A stretch of 64,000 nucleotides of DNA, taken from the NCBI GenBank assembly GCA_022820665.1, contig JAJEFB010000048.1, positions 1 through 64,000 on the forward strand, given 5' to 3'. Source of the DNA: Anaerolineae bacterium (GTDB lineage: Bacteria > Chloroflexota > Anaerolineae > Aggregatilineales > Phototrophicaceae). How positions within the stretch are numbered: position 1 is the stretch's first letter; the number at the start of each line of letters is the position of its first letter. A program made the position numbers and the translations under genes. Of the stretch, positions 7,858-15,606 are shown one piece after another. Under the pieces are notes generated by a model that did no database searches, was not told where the DNA came from, and saw only the letters and a program-made list of their open reading frames with translations.

Positions 7858-9162
7858 ATGTACAGAATGAAAGCTCTACTGATGGTGGCTATGCTGCTCT
7901 TGCTGGTCGCCATGCCGATTGCCGCGCAAGATGCCGCCGAGGTTACCTTTATGCGCTTCTTCGGCGAATGCGCCGATGAATTCGGCGAGACTACCGATTT
8001 GTCCGAGGCTTATGGCGAGTGCGGCATCATTCAGACGCTGGCCAATTCCTTCAATGCGACGCAAGACGAAATCCATGTCAATACTGTAGTGGTTGACTGG
8101 CCTGGCGTCACCGAATTGAATGCCAACTTAGCCGCCGGCACGCCGCCGGACATCATGGTGCTGCACGGCCGCCGTATTCCCAATTACGCCTCGCGCGGAC
8201 TGCTGACGCCCCTGGGCGATGTGCTGGCCGGCGCCGGCATCGACGCTGAGGACTTGACCGACAGCGCCCGCGGCTTCGTCGAATACAATGGCGAGCTGTA
8301 TGGCATCCCCTTGGATCTGCACGGTCACCTCTGGCACATTAATGTTGACCATTGGGCGGCGGCTGGCTTGGTCAACGAAGACGGCAGTCCTGATATCCCC
8401 TATGGCATGGACGAATTTATGTCGCACGCCGAGCAGTTCAAAGAAGCCACTGGATTGCCCTTCCTCGGCATGTGGACCAATGGGCTGAGCCGCAACTGGA
8501 TGGCGCTGGTCTATCAGCAAGAAGGCGGCACCGTAGAAGCCGAGGACGGCATGCCCGACATCAACACGGAAGCGGGCTTGAACGCGCTGAACTTCCTGAT
8601 TATGCTGCGCGACGAAGGACACATCACCGACAATGTCGATTATGCCGCGTCGCAGGAAATCTTCCTGAATGGCGAGAACGGCGGCCACATCAACGGCACC
8701 TGGGTGGTCAACTTCTACGACAACCAGGTTGCTGATCCGGAAGGCGCGCTGAAGAATTACTACGTGCATAACTTCCCCACGGTGTACGACCAGCCGGCCG
8801 CCTGGGCTGGCAGCCACGCCTGGATCATCCCGCAAGGCGACGACCCAGACCCCGCGACGCTCGAAGCGACATTGACCTTCCTGCGTTACCTCAATGACAA
8901 CAACATCGAATGGGCGCGCACGGGTCACAGCGCGGTCAACAAGTCAGTCGTTGAAAGCGATGTATACAACACGTATCCGCACCGTCAGGAATACGCCGAA
9001 TTTGTCCCGAGCGCTGTTATTCCGCCGCGCGAGAATTGGAGCACCGCTTTTGAATCCGTGATGGACGAGGAACTGTCGGCGGCGATGATCGGCGAGAAGA
9101 GTCCCGAGCAGGCGCTGGCCGATGCCCAGACCCGTCTGGAAGACTTCGCGCTATTTGAGTAA
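7858..9162 (+). CDS. ABC transporter extracellular sugar-binding protein
   Basis: A 434-residue extracellular solute-binding protein family 1 member. Start chosen at the ATG at 7858, because AAAGGA (7844-7849) is then well spaced; the ATG at 7849 overlaps that site, and the open frame further upstream lies inside the permease gene in another phase. A signal peptide with a hydrophobic core (LLMVAMLLLLVAMPI) ends at AAQD, residues 22-25. The body has the alternating pattern of type 1 binding proteins (TWVVNFYDNQ, WIIPQGDDPD). It delivers a sugar to the two upstream permeases; the GH2 enzyme downstream suggests a beta-linked oligosaccharide or a glucuronide. Confidence 0.88.
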   Translation: MYRMKALLMVAMLLLLVAMPIAAQDAAEVTFMRFFGECADEFGETTDLSEAYGECGIIQTLANSFNATQDEIHVNTVVVDWPGVTELNANLAAGTPPDIMVLHGRRIPNYASRGLLTPLGDVLAGAGIDAEDLTDSARGFVEYNGELYGIPLDLHGHLWHINVDHWAAAGLVNEDGSPDIPYGMDEFMSHAEQFKEATGLPFLGMWTNGLSRNWMALVYQQEGGTVEAEDGMPDINTEAGLNALNFLIMLRDEGHITDNVDYAASQEIFLNGENGGHINGTWVVNFYDNQVADPEGALKNYYVHNFPTVYDQPAAWAGSHAWIIPQGDDPDPATLEATLTFLRYLNDNNIEWARTGHSAVNKSVVESDVYNTYPHRQEYAEFVPSAVIPPRENWSTAFESVMDEELSAAMIGEKSPEQALADAQTRLEDFALFE

Positions 9163-9219
9163 TTGACCGGGACGAGCCTGGGCGTTATCGTCAAGGCAAG
9201 TCACTGAAAACAGCGAATG

Positions 9220-9241
9220 GGGCGGGCTTATTGGCTCGCCC
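9220..9241. repeat. REP-like hairpin after the binding-protein gene
   Basis: GGGCGGGC (9220-9227) pairs with GCTCGCCC (9234-9241), one wobble pair, six-base loop. It lies between the binding-protein gene and the GH2 gene. It belongs to the family at 206-226 and 2178-2198 and could also damp read-through, which would explain a high level of binding protein relative to the enzyme. Confidence 0.5.
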
Positions 9242-9337
9242 TGTTTGTACCGAGCTAGCCCCGCGAGATTATCGATTTTATTAGCGACTTTATTCTGAAC
9301 GCGTTACTTGATACTGACTTTTCAACAGGAGTAGAAC

Positions 9338-11164
9338 ATGCCCGACATTCCGCGCAAGGAATACCCGCGACCACAGTTCGTTCGCGAGGACTGGCTCTGC
9401 TTGAACGGCGAGTGGCAATTTGAGATCGACCAAGGCGACAGCGGCATCCACCGCGGCTTGCCCAAACGCGAATTGACTGACAAGATCATCGTGCCTTTTT
9501 GCCCGGAATCGGAGCTATCGGGCATTGGCAATCATGACTACTACAGCGCCGTCTGGTATCGCCGACAAGCGACCATCCCGTCTGAGTGGTCGGGCAAGCG
9601 TATCTTGCTGCATTTTCAGGCGGTCGATTACGACAGCACGGTCTGGGTCAACGGCCAGGAAGTTGGGCGGCATCGCGGCGGTTTTTCGCCTTTCAGCTGC
9701 GATTTGAGCGGCGCCGCGGAAGCGGGGGACGAGATTACCATCGTATTGCGCGCCCGCGATGACGGCCAGAAGCCGCAGCCGCGCGGCAAACAGGCGCGCG
9801 ACTATGGTCCGGAAGGCGCCATCTACGTGCGCAGCACCGGCATCTGGCAGACGGTCTGGCTGGAGCCGGTCCCGGATATTCACTTGCGGCGTCCGCGCAT
9901 AACGCCGGATCTAGCGAATCAGCGTTTTTGTCTAGAGCAGCCAATCAGCGGCAACGCAACGGGCTTGATCCTGCGCGCGACCTTGAGCGACGGGGACGGC
10001 GAGGTCGTGACGGCGGAATGCTCGGCCGAATTTGATTTGTCGCCGCGGCTTGATCTGCCGATTCCCGATGATCGGCTGAAGCTGTGGGCGGTCGGCGAAG
10101 CGCATCTTTACGATCTGGAGATCGCGCTGATTGACGCTGATGGCAAGGCAATAGACACGGCGACGAGCTACGCCGGCATGCGCGGCATTTCGATAGAAGG
10201 CAAGGCGATCAAGATCAATGGACGGACGGTCTTTCAGCGCCTGGTGCTGGACCAGGGTTATTACCCCGACGGCATCATGACCGCGCCCAGCGATGCCGCG
10301 CTGATCGAAGATATCGAACTGAGCATTGCCGCCGGTTTTAACGGCGCGCGCCTGCACCAGAAAGTCTTCGAAGAGCGCTTTCTTTATCACGCCGACCGGC
10401 TGGGTTATATCGTCTGGGGCGAATTTGGCGATTGGGGCTGCAGCATGAACGGTCCCATCAACGGCGAGCATCAGAAGCCAGGACCAGATTACATCACGCA
10501 ATGGCTGGAATGCCTCGAACGCGATTATTCGCATCCCAGCATTGTCGGCTGGTGCCCGCTCAACGAGACCTGGCAAACGCTGACCGACCGCATCACCATG
10601 CTCGACGACGTCACCCGCGGCATGTACCTGGCGACCAAAGCGATGGACGGCACGCGGCCCGTGCTCGATACCTCGGGCTATTCACACCGCGTGCCGGAAG
10701 CCGATGTCTACGACAGCCACGACTACACGCAGGATCCCGATAGCTTCCGCGAGCGGCACGCCGGCGCGGCGGCTGGCAAGCCCTATCTCAACAGCGCGGA
10801 TAGCTGGGGATTGCCGGCGCGCATGGTCGGCAACATACACTGGTCGATACCTTACCGCGGTCAGCCATATTTCGTCAGCGAGTTTGGCGGTATCTGGTGG
10901 AACCCGGATGTCAAAGAGGGCGAGGACTCTTGGGGTTATGGCGAACGTCCGCGCGATCTGGAGGAATTCTACGACCGCTTCGAGAAGCTCTGCGCCATTT
11001 TGCTCGACGATGTCAGCATGTTCGGCTATTGCTATACGCAGTTGACCGACATCTATCAAGAGCAGAACGGCATCTACAAATTCGATCGGGGGCAGAAATT
11101 CGACCTGGGGCGCATCCGCGCCGCGCAGACCAAGCGAGCCGCGATTGAGTTGGCGGATGAGTGA
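9338..11164 (+). CDS. Glycoside hydrolase family 2 enzyme
   Basis: A 608-residue GH2 protein (beta-galactosidase, beta-glucuronidase and relatives). The N-terminal jelly-roll sugar-binding domain spans about 15-180 (LNGEWQFEID, YDSTVWVNGQEVGRHRGGFSPF), an immunoglobulin-like domain about 181-280, and the catalytic barrel about 285-608. The acid/base is Glu410 in CPLNETW and the nucleophile Glu515 in YFVSEFGG. There is no signal peptide, so it acts in the cytoplasm on an imported sugar. The ATG has AGGAG seven bases upstream. Which beta-glycoside it cuts is not shown by the sequence. Confidence 0.88.
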   Translation: MPDIPRKEYPRPQFVREDWLCLNGEWQFEIDQGDSGIHRGLPKRELTDKIIVPFCPESELSGIGNHDYYSAVWYRRQATIPSEWSGKRILLHFQAVDYDSTVWVNGQEVGRHRGGFSPFSCDLSGAAEAGDEITIVLRARDDGQKPQPRGKQARDYGPEGAIYVRSTGIWQTVWLEPVPDIHLRRPRITPDLANQRFCLEQPISGNATGLILRATLSDGDGEVVTAECSAEFDLSPRLDLPIPDDRLKLWAVGEAHLYDLEIALIDADGKAIDTATSYAGMRGISIEGKAIKINGRTVFQRLVLDQGYYPDGIMTAPSDAALIEDIELSIAAGFNGARLHQKVFEERFLYHADRLGYIVWGEFGDWGCSMNGPINGEHQKPGPDYITQWLECLERDYSHPSIVGWCPLNETWQTLTDRITMLDDVTRGMYLATKAMDGTRPVLDTSGYSHRVPEADVYDSHDYTQDPDSFRERHAGAAAGKPYLNSADSWGLPARMVGNIHWSIPYRGQPYFVSEFGGIWWNPDVKEGEDSWGYGERPRDLEEFYDRFEKLCAILLDDVSMFGYCYTQLTDIYQEQNGIYKFDRGQKFDLGRIRAAQTKRAAIELADE

Positions 11165-11235
11165 TCAGGGTCTACCCCCTTCCCAAGCGCGTTAAAGGGC
11201 TCCGTCTCCCATACGACAATAGAGGGGTACGGGGG

Positions 11236-11868
11236 CTATTGAATTAACTTGCGCGCCCGCTCAAGCTCGGCCGGCGTATTCAAATTGGTGAAGGAGAGAC
11301 CTTCCGGGTCGTAGGGCGCGTAGTCGGCTTCGTCGAGGTAAGCGACGCGCATCTGGCCGTAGAAGCGGATAATCTTGAGCCGATTTTCATCGAGTTGCGC
11401 GCGGATCGGCGCCAGGCAAGTTTTTCTGTAGATCGCGTGCATAGCCTGGGGATAGCCGTCGACGCGCGGCACGACGATATCCGTTTCCGCGTCGAGTTGC
11501 GCGATCATGAAACGCAGCAGTTCCGTTCTGACAAAGGGCATGTCACATGCCAGGACCAGCGCCGCGGGAGTGGCCGCCCGCGCCAGCGCGGTATAGATGC
11601 CGCCCAGCGAGCCCTTGTCGGGCAGAATATCCCGGTAAATTTCCAGTCCCAGATGTCTGTAGTTATCGGGCTTGTTGGCGATCAATATGGTCTCGGACTG
11701 GCCCAGATCGGCGCTGGCAGTAATGACGCGTTCGATCAGGGTCGCGCCGCCGAGTTCGAGGAAGGCTTTGTCGCGGCCCATGCGGCTGCTCAGCCCGCCG
11801 GCGATGATGGCGACTGTGAGCTTCGGATAAGCGCGTTTCAGGGGCTCATTCTCAAGACTCGCGCGCAT
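11236..11868 (-). CDS. mobA: Molybdenum cofactor guanylyltransferase
   Basis: A 210-residue MobA-type nucleotidyltransferase that would join GMP to molybdopterin. The nucleotide-binding signature AGGLSSRMGRDKA spans 23-35, followed by LVLACDMPFV, which holds the metal-binding Asp. It fits the molybdenum-dependent formate dehydrogenase just upstream on the same strand. The first ATG overlaps the end of the upstream MNT gene by 17 bases, and the first 16 residues do not look like MobA. That start occupies the position at which hepT starts in the neighbouring MNT-HepT pair, so the true start may lie a few codons downstream. Confidence 0.85.
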   Translation of the reverse strand: MRASLENEPLKRAYPKLTVAIIAGGLSSRMGRDKAFLELGGATLIERVITASADLGQSETILIANKPDNYRHLGLEIYRDILPDKGSLGGIYTALARAATPAALVLACDMPFVRTELLRFMIAQLDAETDIVVPRVDGYPQAMHAIYRKTCLAPIRAQLDENRLKIIRFYGQMRVAYLDEADYAPYDPEGLSFTNLNTPAELERARKLIQ

Positions 11869-12163
11869 AGATGAGCCTGGCGCTTTCCAGTACGTCTTCC
11901 CTGATGTAACGGCTCAAGGAATTGGGCGTCGCCAAATCAACAGAGCGGCCGACAATTTCGCTCAACTCCCTCATATGTCGCGCCATTGAAAAATAGCCGA
12001 CCGGCGCATCCGGGAAATACTCCACCAGCAAATCAATATCGCTCTCTGGTTTCAGTTCATCCCTGGCTGCGGAGCCAAAAACGGAAAGACGCCGAATCGG
12101 TTGTCCGGCGCAGTATTCGCGGATCTTGTCTTCTGGCAGAATGGTTTTGATGGCCTCGCTCAT
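11852..12163 (-). CDS. MNT-type nucleotidyltransferase, copy 1 (antitoxin-like)
   Basis: A 103-residue minimal nucleotidyltransferase of the MntA type, with the GSx10DxD signature at GSAARDELKPESDID and the following LLVEY strand. MntA proteins are antitoxins that AMPylate their HepT partner. Start chosen at the ATG at 12163, which has GGAAGG about ten bases upstream; an earlier in-frame start adds 14 unlikely residues. It is about two-thirds identical by eye to copy 2 at 12639. No hepT follows it: mobA begins inside its last codons instead, so this copy seems to be an orphan. Confidence 0.8.
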   Translation of the reverse strand: MSEAIKTILPEDKIREYCAGQPIRRLSVFGSAARDELKPESDIDLLVEYFPDAPVGYFSMARHMRELSEIVGRSVDLATPNSLSRYIREDVLESARLIYARES

Positions 12164-12289
12164 GGCGACGGTTCCTTCCAAACACATCATAGCATGTATC
12201 TGCACACGCTGACGCGCCGATTTATGATCTTGCCGCTGGCGATGGTGGCAAGGGAGAACGGGGCGAGATGGGCCGAGCGCACCTTCCGT

Positions 12290-12655
12290 TCATCCCTTTC
12301 GCCGCGCCTCTTCCAACTCAATGAGTTGTTGAAGCTGGGTAAGTAGAGAGGGAATATCCTTGTGCACAGTTTCCCAAACCACGTCCATCTCGACCCGCCA
12401 ATAATTGTGTACTAATACATGCCGCATCCCTATGATTTTATTCCAAGGTATATGGGTATGCTGAGCCCGTAACTCATCGGAAATGTGGCTTGCGGACTCG
12501 CCGATAAGCTCCAGGGCTTTAGCCAGGGCAAGTTGGAATAATCGGTCATTGTCCAGGTCATCACGATTGCGATCCTTGACAAATTGCTGCGCCTGTTGCC
12601 CCGTGTCGCGCATACGCAGCAGATGCAAGCGATCTCGATCACGACTTCTTTTCAT
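12290..12655 (-). CDS. HepT-like ribonuclease toxin (DUF86)
   Basis: A 121-residue HepT-like HEPN protein. The HEPN catalytic motif Rx4HxY is intact as RHVLVHNY, preceded by the typical LIGESASHISDE segment. HepT toxins are dimeric ribonucleases silenced by AMPylation of the motif tyrosine by MntA. The ATG at 12655 lies inside the end of the MNT gene (17-base overlap), so the pair is translationally coupled. Together with copy 2 of the MNT gene it forms a complete toxin-antitoxin unit between mobA and fdhA. Confidence 0.83.
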   Translation of the reverse strand: MKRSRDRDRLHLLRMRDTGQQAQQFVKDRNRDDLDNDRLFQLALAKALELIGESASHISDELRAQHTHIPWNKIIGMRHVLVHNYWRVEMDVVWETVHKDIPSLLTQLQQLIELEEARRKG

Positions 12656-12950
12656 AGATGAGCCTCGCGCTCGCAAGAACTTCGTCACGAATGTACTCAC
12701 TCAGCCCATTCGGTGTACACAGGTCAACACGACGGTCGACGATATCGCTCAGGTCCATCAGGTGCCCGCCCAGGTCAAATAGACCGACGGGCGCATCCGG
12801 CAGATACTCCACGAGCAAGTCAATATCGCTCTCTGGCCTCAGTTCGTCTCGAAGGGCTGAGCCAAACACCGACAGACGCCGTATTGGCTGCGTTTCGCAG
12901 TAAGCGCAGATCGCTTCCACGGGCAGGTCAAGCTTTATCGCTTCGCCCAT
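12639..12950 (-). CDS. MNT-type nucleotidyltransferase antitoxin, copy 2
   Basis: A 103-residue MntA-type protein with GSALRDELRPESDID matching GSx10DxD. The start at 12950 has GGAAGA just upstream; a longer frame exists but lacks support. It overlaps the following hepT by 17 bases, as is usual for MNT-HepT pairs. It differs from copy 1 mainly in the first 20 residues and after the LLVEY strand, where the partner-binding surface is expected. Confidence 0.83.
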   Translation of the reverse strand: MGEAIKLDLPVEAICAYCETQPIRRLSVFGSALRDELRPESDIDLLVEYLPDAPVGLFDLGGHLMDLSDIVDRRVDLCTPNGLSEYIRDEVLASARLIYEKKS

Positions 12951-12987
12951 GTCATCTTCCTGGCTATGGACTTGGGAGTTGCAAAGT

Positions 12988-15129
12988 CTAGTGCACATAA
13001 CGAGTCGGATCCTTGATCGCGCCTTGTCCTTCGAGTACGGTCGGCGCCCGGTCCACTTTTTCCAGCTTGACCGCCGCCATCTTGAAATCAGGGATCTTGG
13101 CGCGCGGATCGATCTTCTCCAGCGTCAGCAGGTTCGCTGCCGCTTCGACGAAGTGGAAGGGCAAGAAGACCGTGCCCGCCGGCGAGCGACCCGTCACCAT
13201 GACTTGACACTCCACCGTCCCGCGCCGCGATGTGATGCGCAGCCAATCGCCGGAAACGACCTGCAACTGGCCGGCGTCAGCCGGGTGCATCTCGATGATC
13301 GGTACCGGGAATGCCTCTTCCAGGCGGGAACTGCGGGTCATTGTGCCGCCATGCCAGTGGAACAGCACGCGTCCGGTCGTCAGATGATAGGGATATTCCT
13401 CGTCGGGCAATTCGCTTTCCGTGCCATATTCCAGTTCCCAGAATTTGCCTTTGCCGCGGGGAAAATCGTCCTCGAACAAGTAGGGCGTGCCGGGATGATC
13501 CGGAGCCGGGCAGGGCCAATGCACGCCGCCTTCTCGCTCCAGACGGGGGTAGGTGACGCCGAAGAAATCGGGCGTGACCCGTCGCATCTCTTCCCAGATT
13601 TCCTCGGGATGCGCATAATCAAAGCCGGCGCTGACCGCGACGCCGAGCCGCGCTTCCATGCGCTTGGCAAGGGCGCAGACAATCTGCCAGTCGGGCAGGG
13701 ACTCGCCCACCGCCGGCAGGGCTTGCCGAACGCGCTGGATGCGCCGGTCGCTATTGGTGAAGGTGCCTTCTTTTTCAGCGAAGCTGGCCGAGGGCAGGAC
13801 CACGTCCGCCATTTCGCCCGTTTCGTTCATGAAGATGTCGATGCAGACCAGCAGGTCCAGTTCTTCCAGCGCATGCTGGGCATGGGACAAGTTCGGCTCG
13901 CTCATCATGGGGTTTTCGCCCATGACGATCATCGCCTTGATCTGCCCTATGAGCGCGCCATCGACCATTTCGGTGACGGTCAAGCCCGGCTGGTCGTTGA
14001 GGCTGGTATGCCATTCGCTTTCGAATTTCTCTTTGATTGCTGGATCAGCAACCGATTGATAAGCCGTGTAGACATTGGGGAGACCGCCGCTATCCGAGCA
14101 GCCTTGCACATTGTTTTGTCCGCGCAAGGGATTGAGCCCGGTGCCGGGCTTGCCGGCGTGACCGCACATCAGCGCCAAATTGGTCAGCGAAAGCGCGTTG
14201 TCGGTGCCATGGGTACTCTGGCTGATGCCCATGCCCCAGTAAAACGCTGCGCGCTCGGCTGTGGCATACATGCGCGCCGCGCCGCGAATATCTTCGGCGG
14301 GCACGCCGCTGACGGCTTCCGCCCACTCCGGCGTACAATGTTCCAGCGATTCAATATAGTCTTCAAAGCCCTCGGTGCGCGCCTCGATGAATTCGGGATT
14401 GAAGAGGTTTTCGCTGACAATGACATTCGCCATCGCCTGGAAGACCGCCACATCCGTGCCCGGCTTCTGCCGCAGCCACAGCGTCGCGAAATCTGTCAAT
14501 TCGATCTGGCGCGGATCAATCACGATCAGTTTGGCGCCGTTTTTACGCACCGCTTTTTTCAGGAACAAGCTGATGACCGGATGCGTTTCGGTGGTGTTGC
14601 TGCCGGTGACGATAAAGGTATCGAGGTTTTCCATTTCGGCGATGCTGTTGCTCATGGCGCTGGAACCGATCGCTAGTTGCAAGCCGGTCACGCTGCCGGC
14701 ATGGCAGAGCCGGGCGCAGTGATCGACGTTGTTGGTTTTCATCACCGCCCGCACCCACTTCTGGAAGACGTAGTTGTCCTCGTTGGTGGCTTTGGCGCAG
14801 GCGTAGGTGGCGACGCTGTCGCCGCCATGTTCGCGGACTATTGCGGCAAGGCGCTCGCTGACAGTGTCCAGCGCCTCGTCCCAACTGGCCTCGCGGAAGA
14901 CCCCGCGCGCGCCGTCGCGGATCAGCGGCCGCTTCAAGCGCCGCGGATGTGTAGCGAAATCCAGACCGAAACGCCCTTTGACGCAGAGATTGCCGTAGTT
15001 GGGCGCGCTGTCAAATGGCGCTTCGACGCGGTAGATCTGCTCATCTTTGATATGGAGATTCATCTGGCAGCCCACGCCGCAATAGGGGCAGGTGGTGCGG
15101 ACAGTCGTATCGGGTTGTAAGACGGTCAT
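12988..15129 (-). CDS. fdhA: Formate dehydrogenase, molybdopterin catalytic subunit
   Basis: A 713-residue molybdopterin oxidoreductase that oxidises formate to CO2. The [4Fe-4S] ligands are Cys14, Cys17, Cys21 and Cys49, followed by a basic KGRFGLDF. The metal ligand is Cys142 in ARLCHAGS, so this is a cysteine and not a selenocysteine enzyme. The C-terminal domain (about 600-713) is the molydopterin dinucleotide-binding barrel (LTTGRVLFHWHGGTMTR). Start at ATG 15129 with GAGG upstream. It lacks the N-terminal [2Fe-2S]/ferredoxin region of NAD-linked enzymes; a matching separate subunit and a NuoEF-type subunit are encoded at 41493-43905. Assimilatory nitrate reductase is a less likely alternative. 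Confidence 0.85.
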   Translation of the reverse strand: MTVLQPDTTVRTTCPYCGVGCQMNLHIKDEQIYRVEAPFDSAPNYGNLCVKGRFGLDFATHPRRLKRPLIRDGARGVFREASWDEALDTVSERLAAIVREHGGDSVATYACAKATNEDNYVFQKWVRAVMKTNNVDHCARLCHAGSVTGLQLAIGSSAMSNSIAEMENLDTFIVTGSNTTETHPVISLFLKKAVRKNGAKLIVIDPRQIELTDFATLWLRQKPGTDVAVFQAMANVIVSENLFNPEFIEARTEGFEDYIESLEHCTPEWAEAVSGVPAEDIRGAARMYATAERAAFYWGMGISQSTHGTDNALSLTNLALMCGHAGKPGTGLNPLRGQNNVQGCSDSGGLPNVYTAYQSVADPAIKEKFESEWHTSLNDQPGLTVTEMVDGALIGQIKAMIVMGENPMMSEPNLSHAQHALEELDLLVCIDIFMNETGEMADVVLPSASFAEKEGTFTNSDRRIQRVRQALPAVGESLPDWQIVCALAKRMEARLGVAVSAGFDYAHPEEIWEEMRRVTPDFFGVTYPRLEREGGVHWPCPAPDHPGTPYLFEDDFPRGKGKFWELEYGTESELPDEEYPYHLTTGRVLFHWHGGTMTRSSRLEEAFPVPIIEMHPADAGQLQVVSGDWLRITSRRGTVECQVMVTGRSPAGTVFLPFHFVEAAANLLTLEKIDPRAKIPDFKMAAVKLEKVDRAPTVLEGQGAIKDPTRYVH

Positions 15130-15161
15130 AGGAGCGCCTCGTCGCAATCCTCTTTAGATTC

Positions 15162-15190
15162 ATTATATACAGCGGATATGTCTTTGCCAA
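15162..15190 (-). promoter_or_regulatory. Strong sigma-70-type promoter for fdhA
   Basis: On the minus strand TTGGCA (15190-15185), spacer 17, TATAAT (15167-15162), ending 33 bases before the fdhA start codon. Both boxes and the spacing are close to consensus. The promoter may also serve the downstream MNT, hepT and mobA genes. Confidence 0.65.
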
Positions 15191-15409
15191 TAAAGCCCGT
15201 TTTGCGGTCAGGGCAATCGCTTCAAAATCACAGTCCATCAATATATCAGCAATTCAAACCAAAATATGACCACAGAGGCACAGAGCGCACAGAGAAAAGC
15301 CATTCAAAATGATAATTGCGCGCTTGTTTGTACAAATGGCCTTCGGTGGCAAGTCATCGGCGGGCGACCAGATTGAGCCTGTTGAAATTCTACCCCACCC
15401 CCGGCCCCC

Positions 15410-15435
15410 CTCCCCGAAGCATCAGATAGGGGGAG
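15410..15435. repeat. Dispersed hairpin element, copy 2
   Basis: The core CTCCCCGAAGCATCAG (15410-15425) is followed by GGGGAG (15430-15435), so CTCCCC and GGGGAG can pair. The upstream flank CTACCCCACCCCCGGCCCC (from 15390) matches, in inverted form, the flank of the hairpin at 16896-16945, which shows the element is about 50 bases long and has a variable loop. Confidence 0.65.
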
Positions 15436-15538
15436 CGCATTCAGCGAGACTAGGATTACATCCAGAACATTCGCTACCAATGAGATTTTTTGCATTATTT
15501 TATTGGTACTACCACTGCCCGTTTTGCTAATGGCGCTT

Positions 15539-15584
15539 TTGAAATCATCCCAATCAGGGCTACAATATCTCGTGCTGTATACAG
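15539..15584 (+). promoter_or_regulatory. Promoter and palindromic operator candidate for the zinc dehydrogenase
   Basis: TTGAAA (15539-15544), spacer 16, TACAAT (15561-15566). A perfect ten-base palindrome CTGTATACAG (15575-15584) follows nine bases after the -10 box, at about the transcription start, a usual place for a repressor site. AAAGGA then precedes the ATG at 15607. Confidence 0.5.
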
Positions 15585-15606
15585 TCTGTGTAAAAGGACG
15601 AAAGTC

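Larger units (their letters stand above)
15130..15606. other. Intergenic region between fdhA and the zinc dehydrogenase
   Basis: This 477-base gap has no convincing gene. From left to right it holds the fdhA promoter, an inverted degenerate copy of the CTCTGTGCC repeat (15269-15298), a C-rich stretch leading into the CTCCCCGAAGCATCAG hairpin element (15397-15435), and the promoter and palindrome before the dehydrogenase gene. Confidence 0.6.

Noticed and set aside
11173..11229. A TACCCC/GGGGTA inverted pair in the convergent gap between the GH2 gene and mobA
   Set aside because: Only six bases pair, 45 bases apart, with no T tract; too weak to call a terminator.
12949..14676. A 575-codon open frame on the plus strand opposite fdhA
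   Set aside because: It is the antisense shadow of fdhA in GC-rich DNA: no motif, no ribosome-binding site, composition rich in His/Arg/Ala, and fdhA is certain.
12988..15129. Selenocysteine in the formate dehydrogenase
   Set aside because: The metal-ligand codon is Cys (ARLCHAGS), and the frame has no in-frame TGA.
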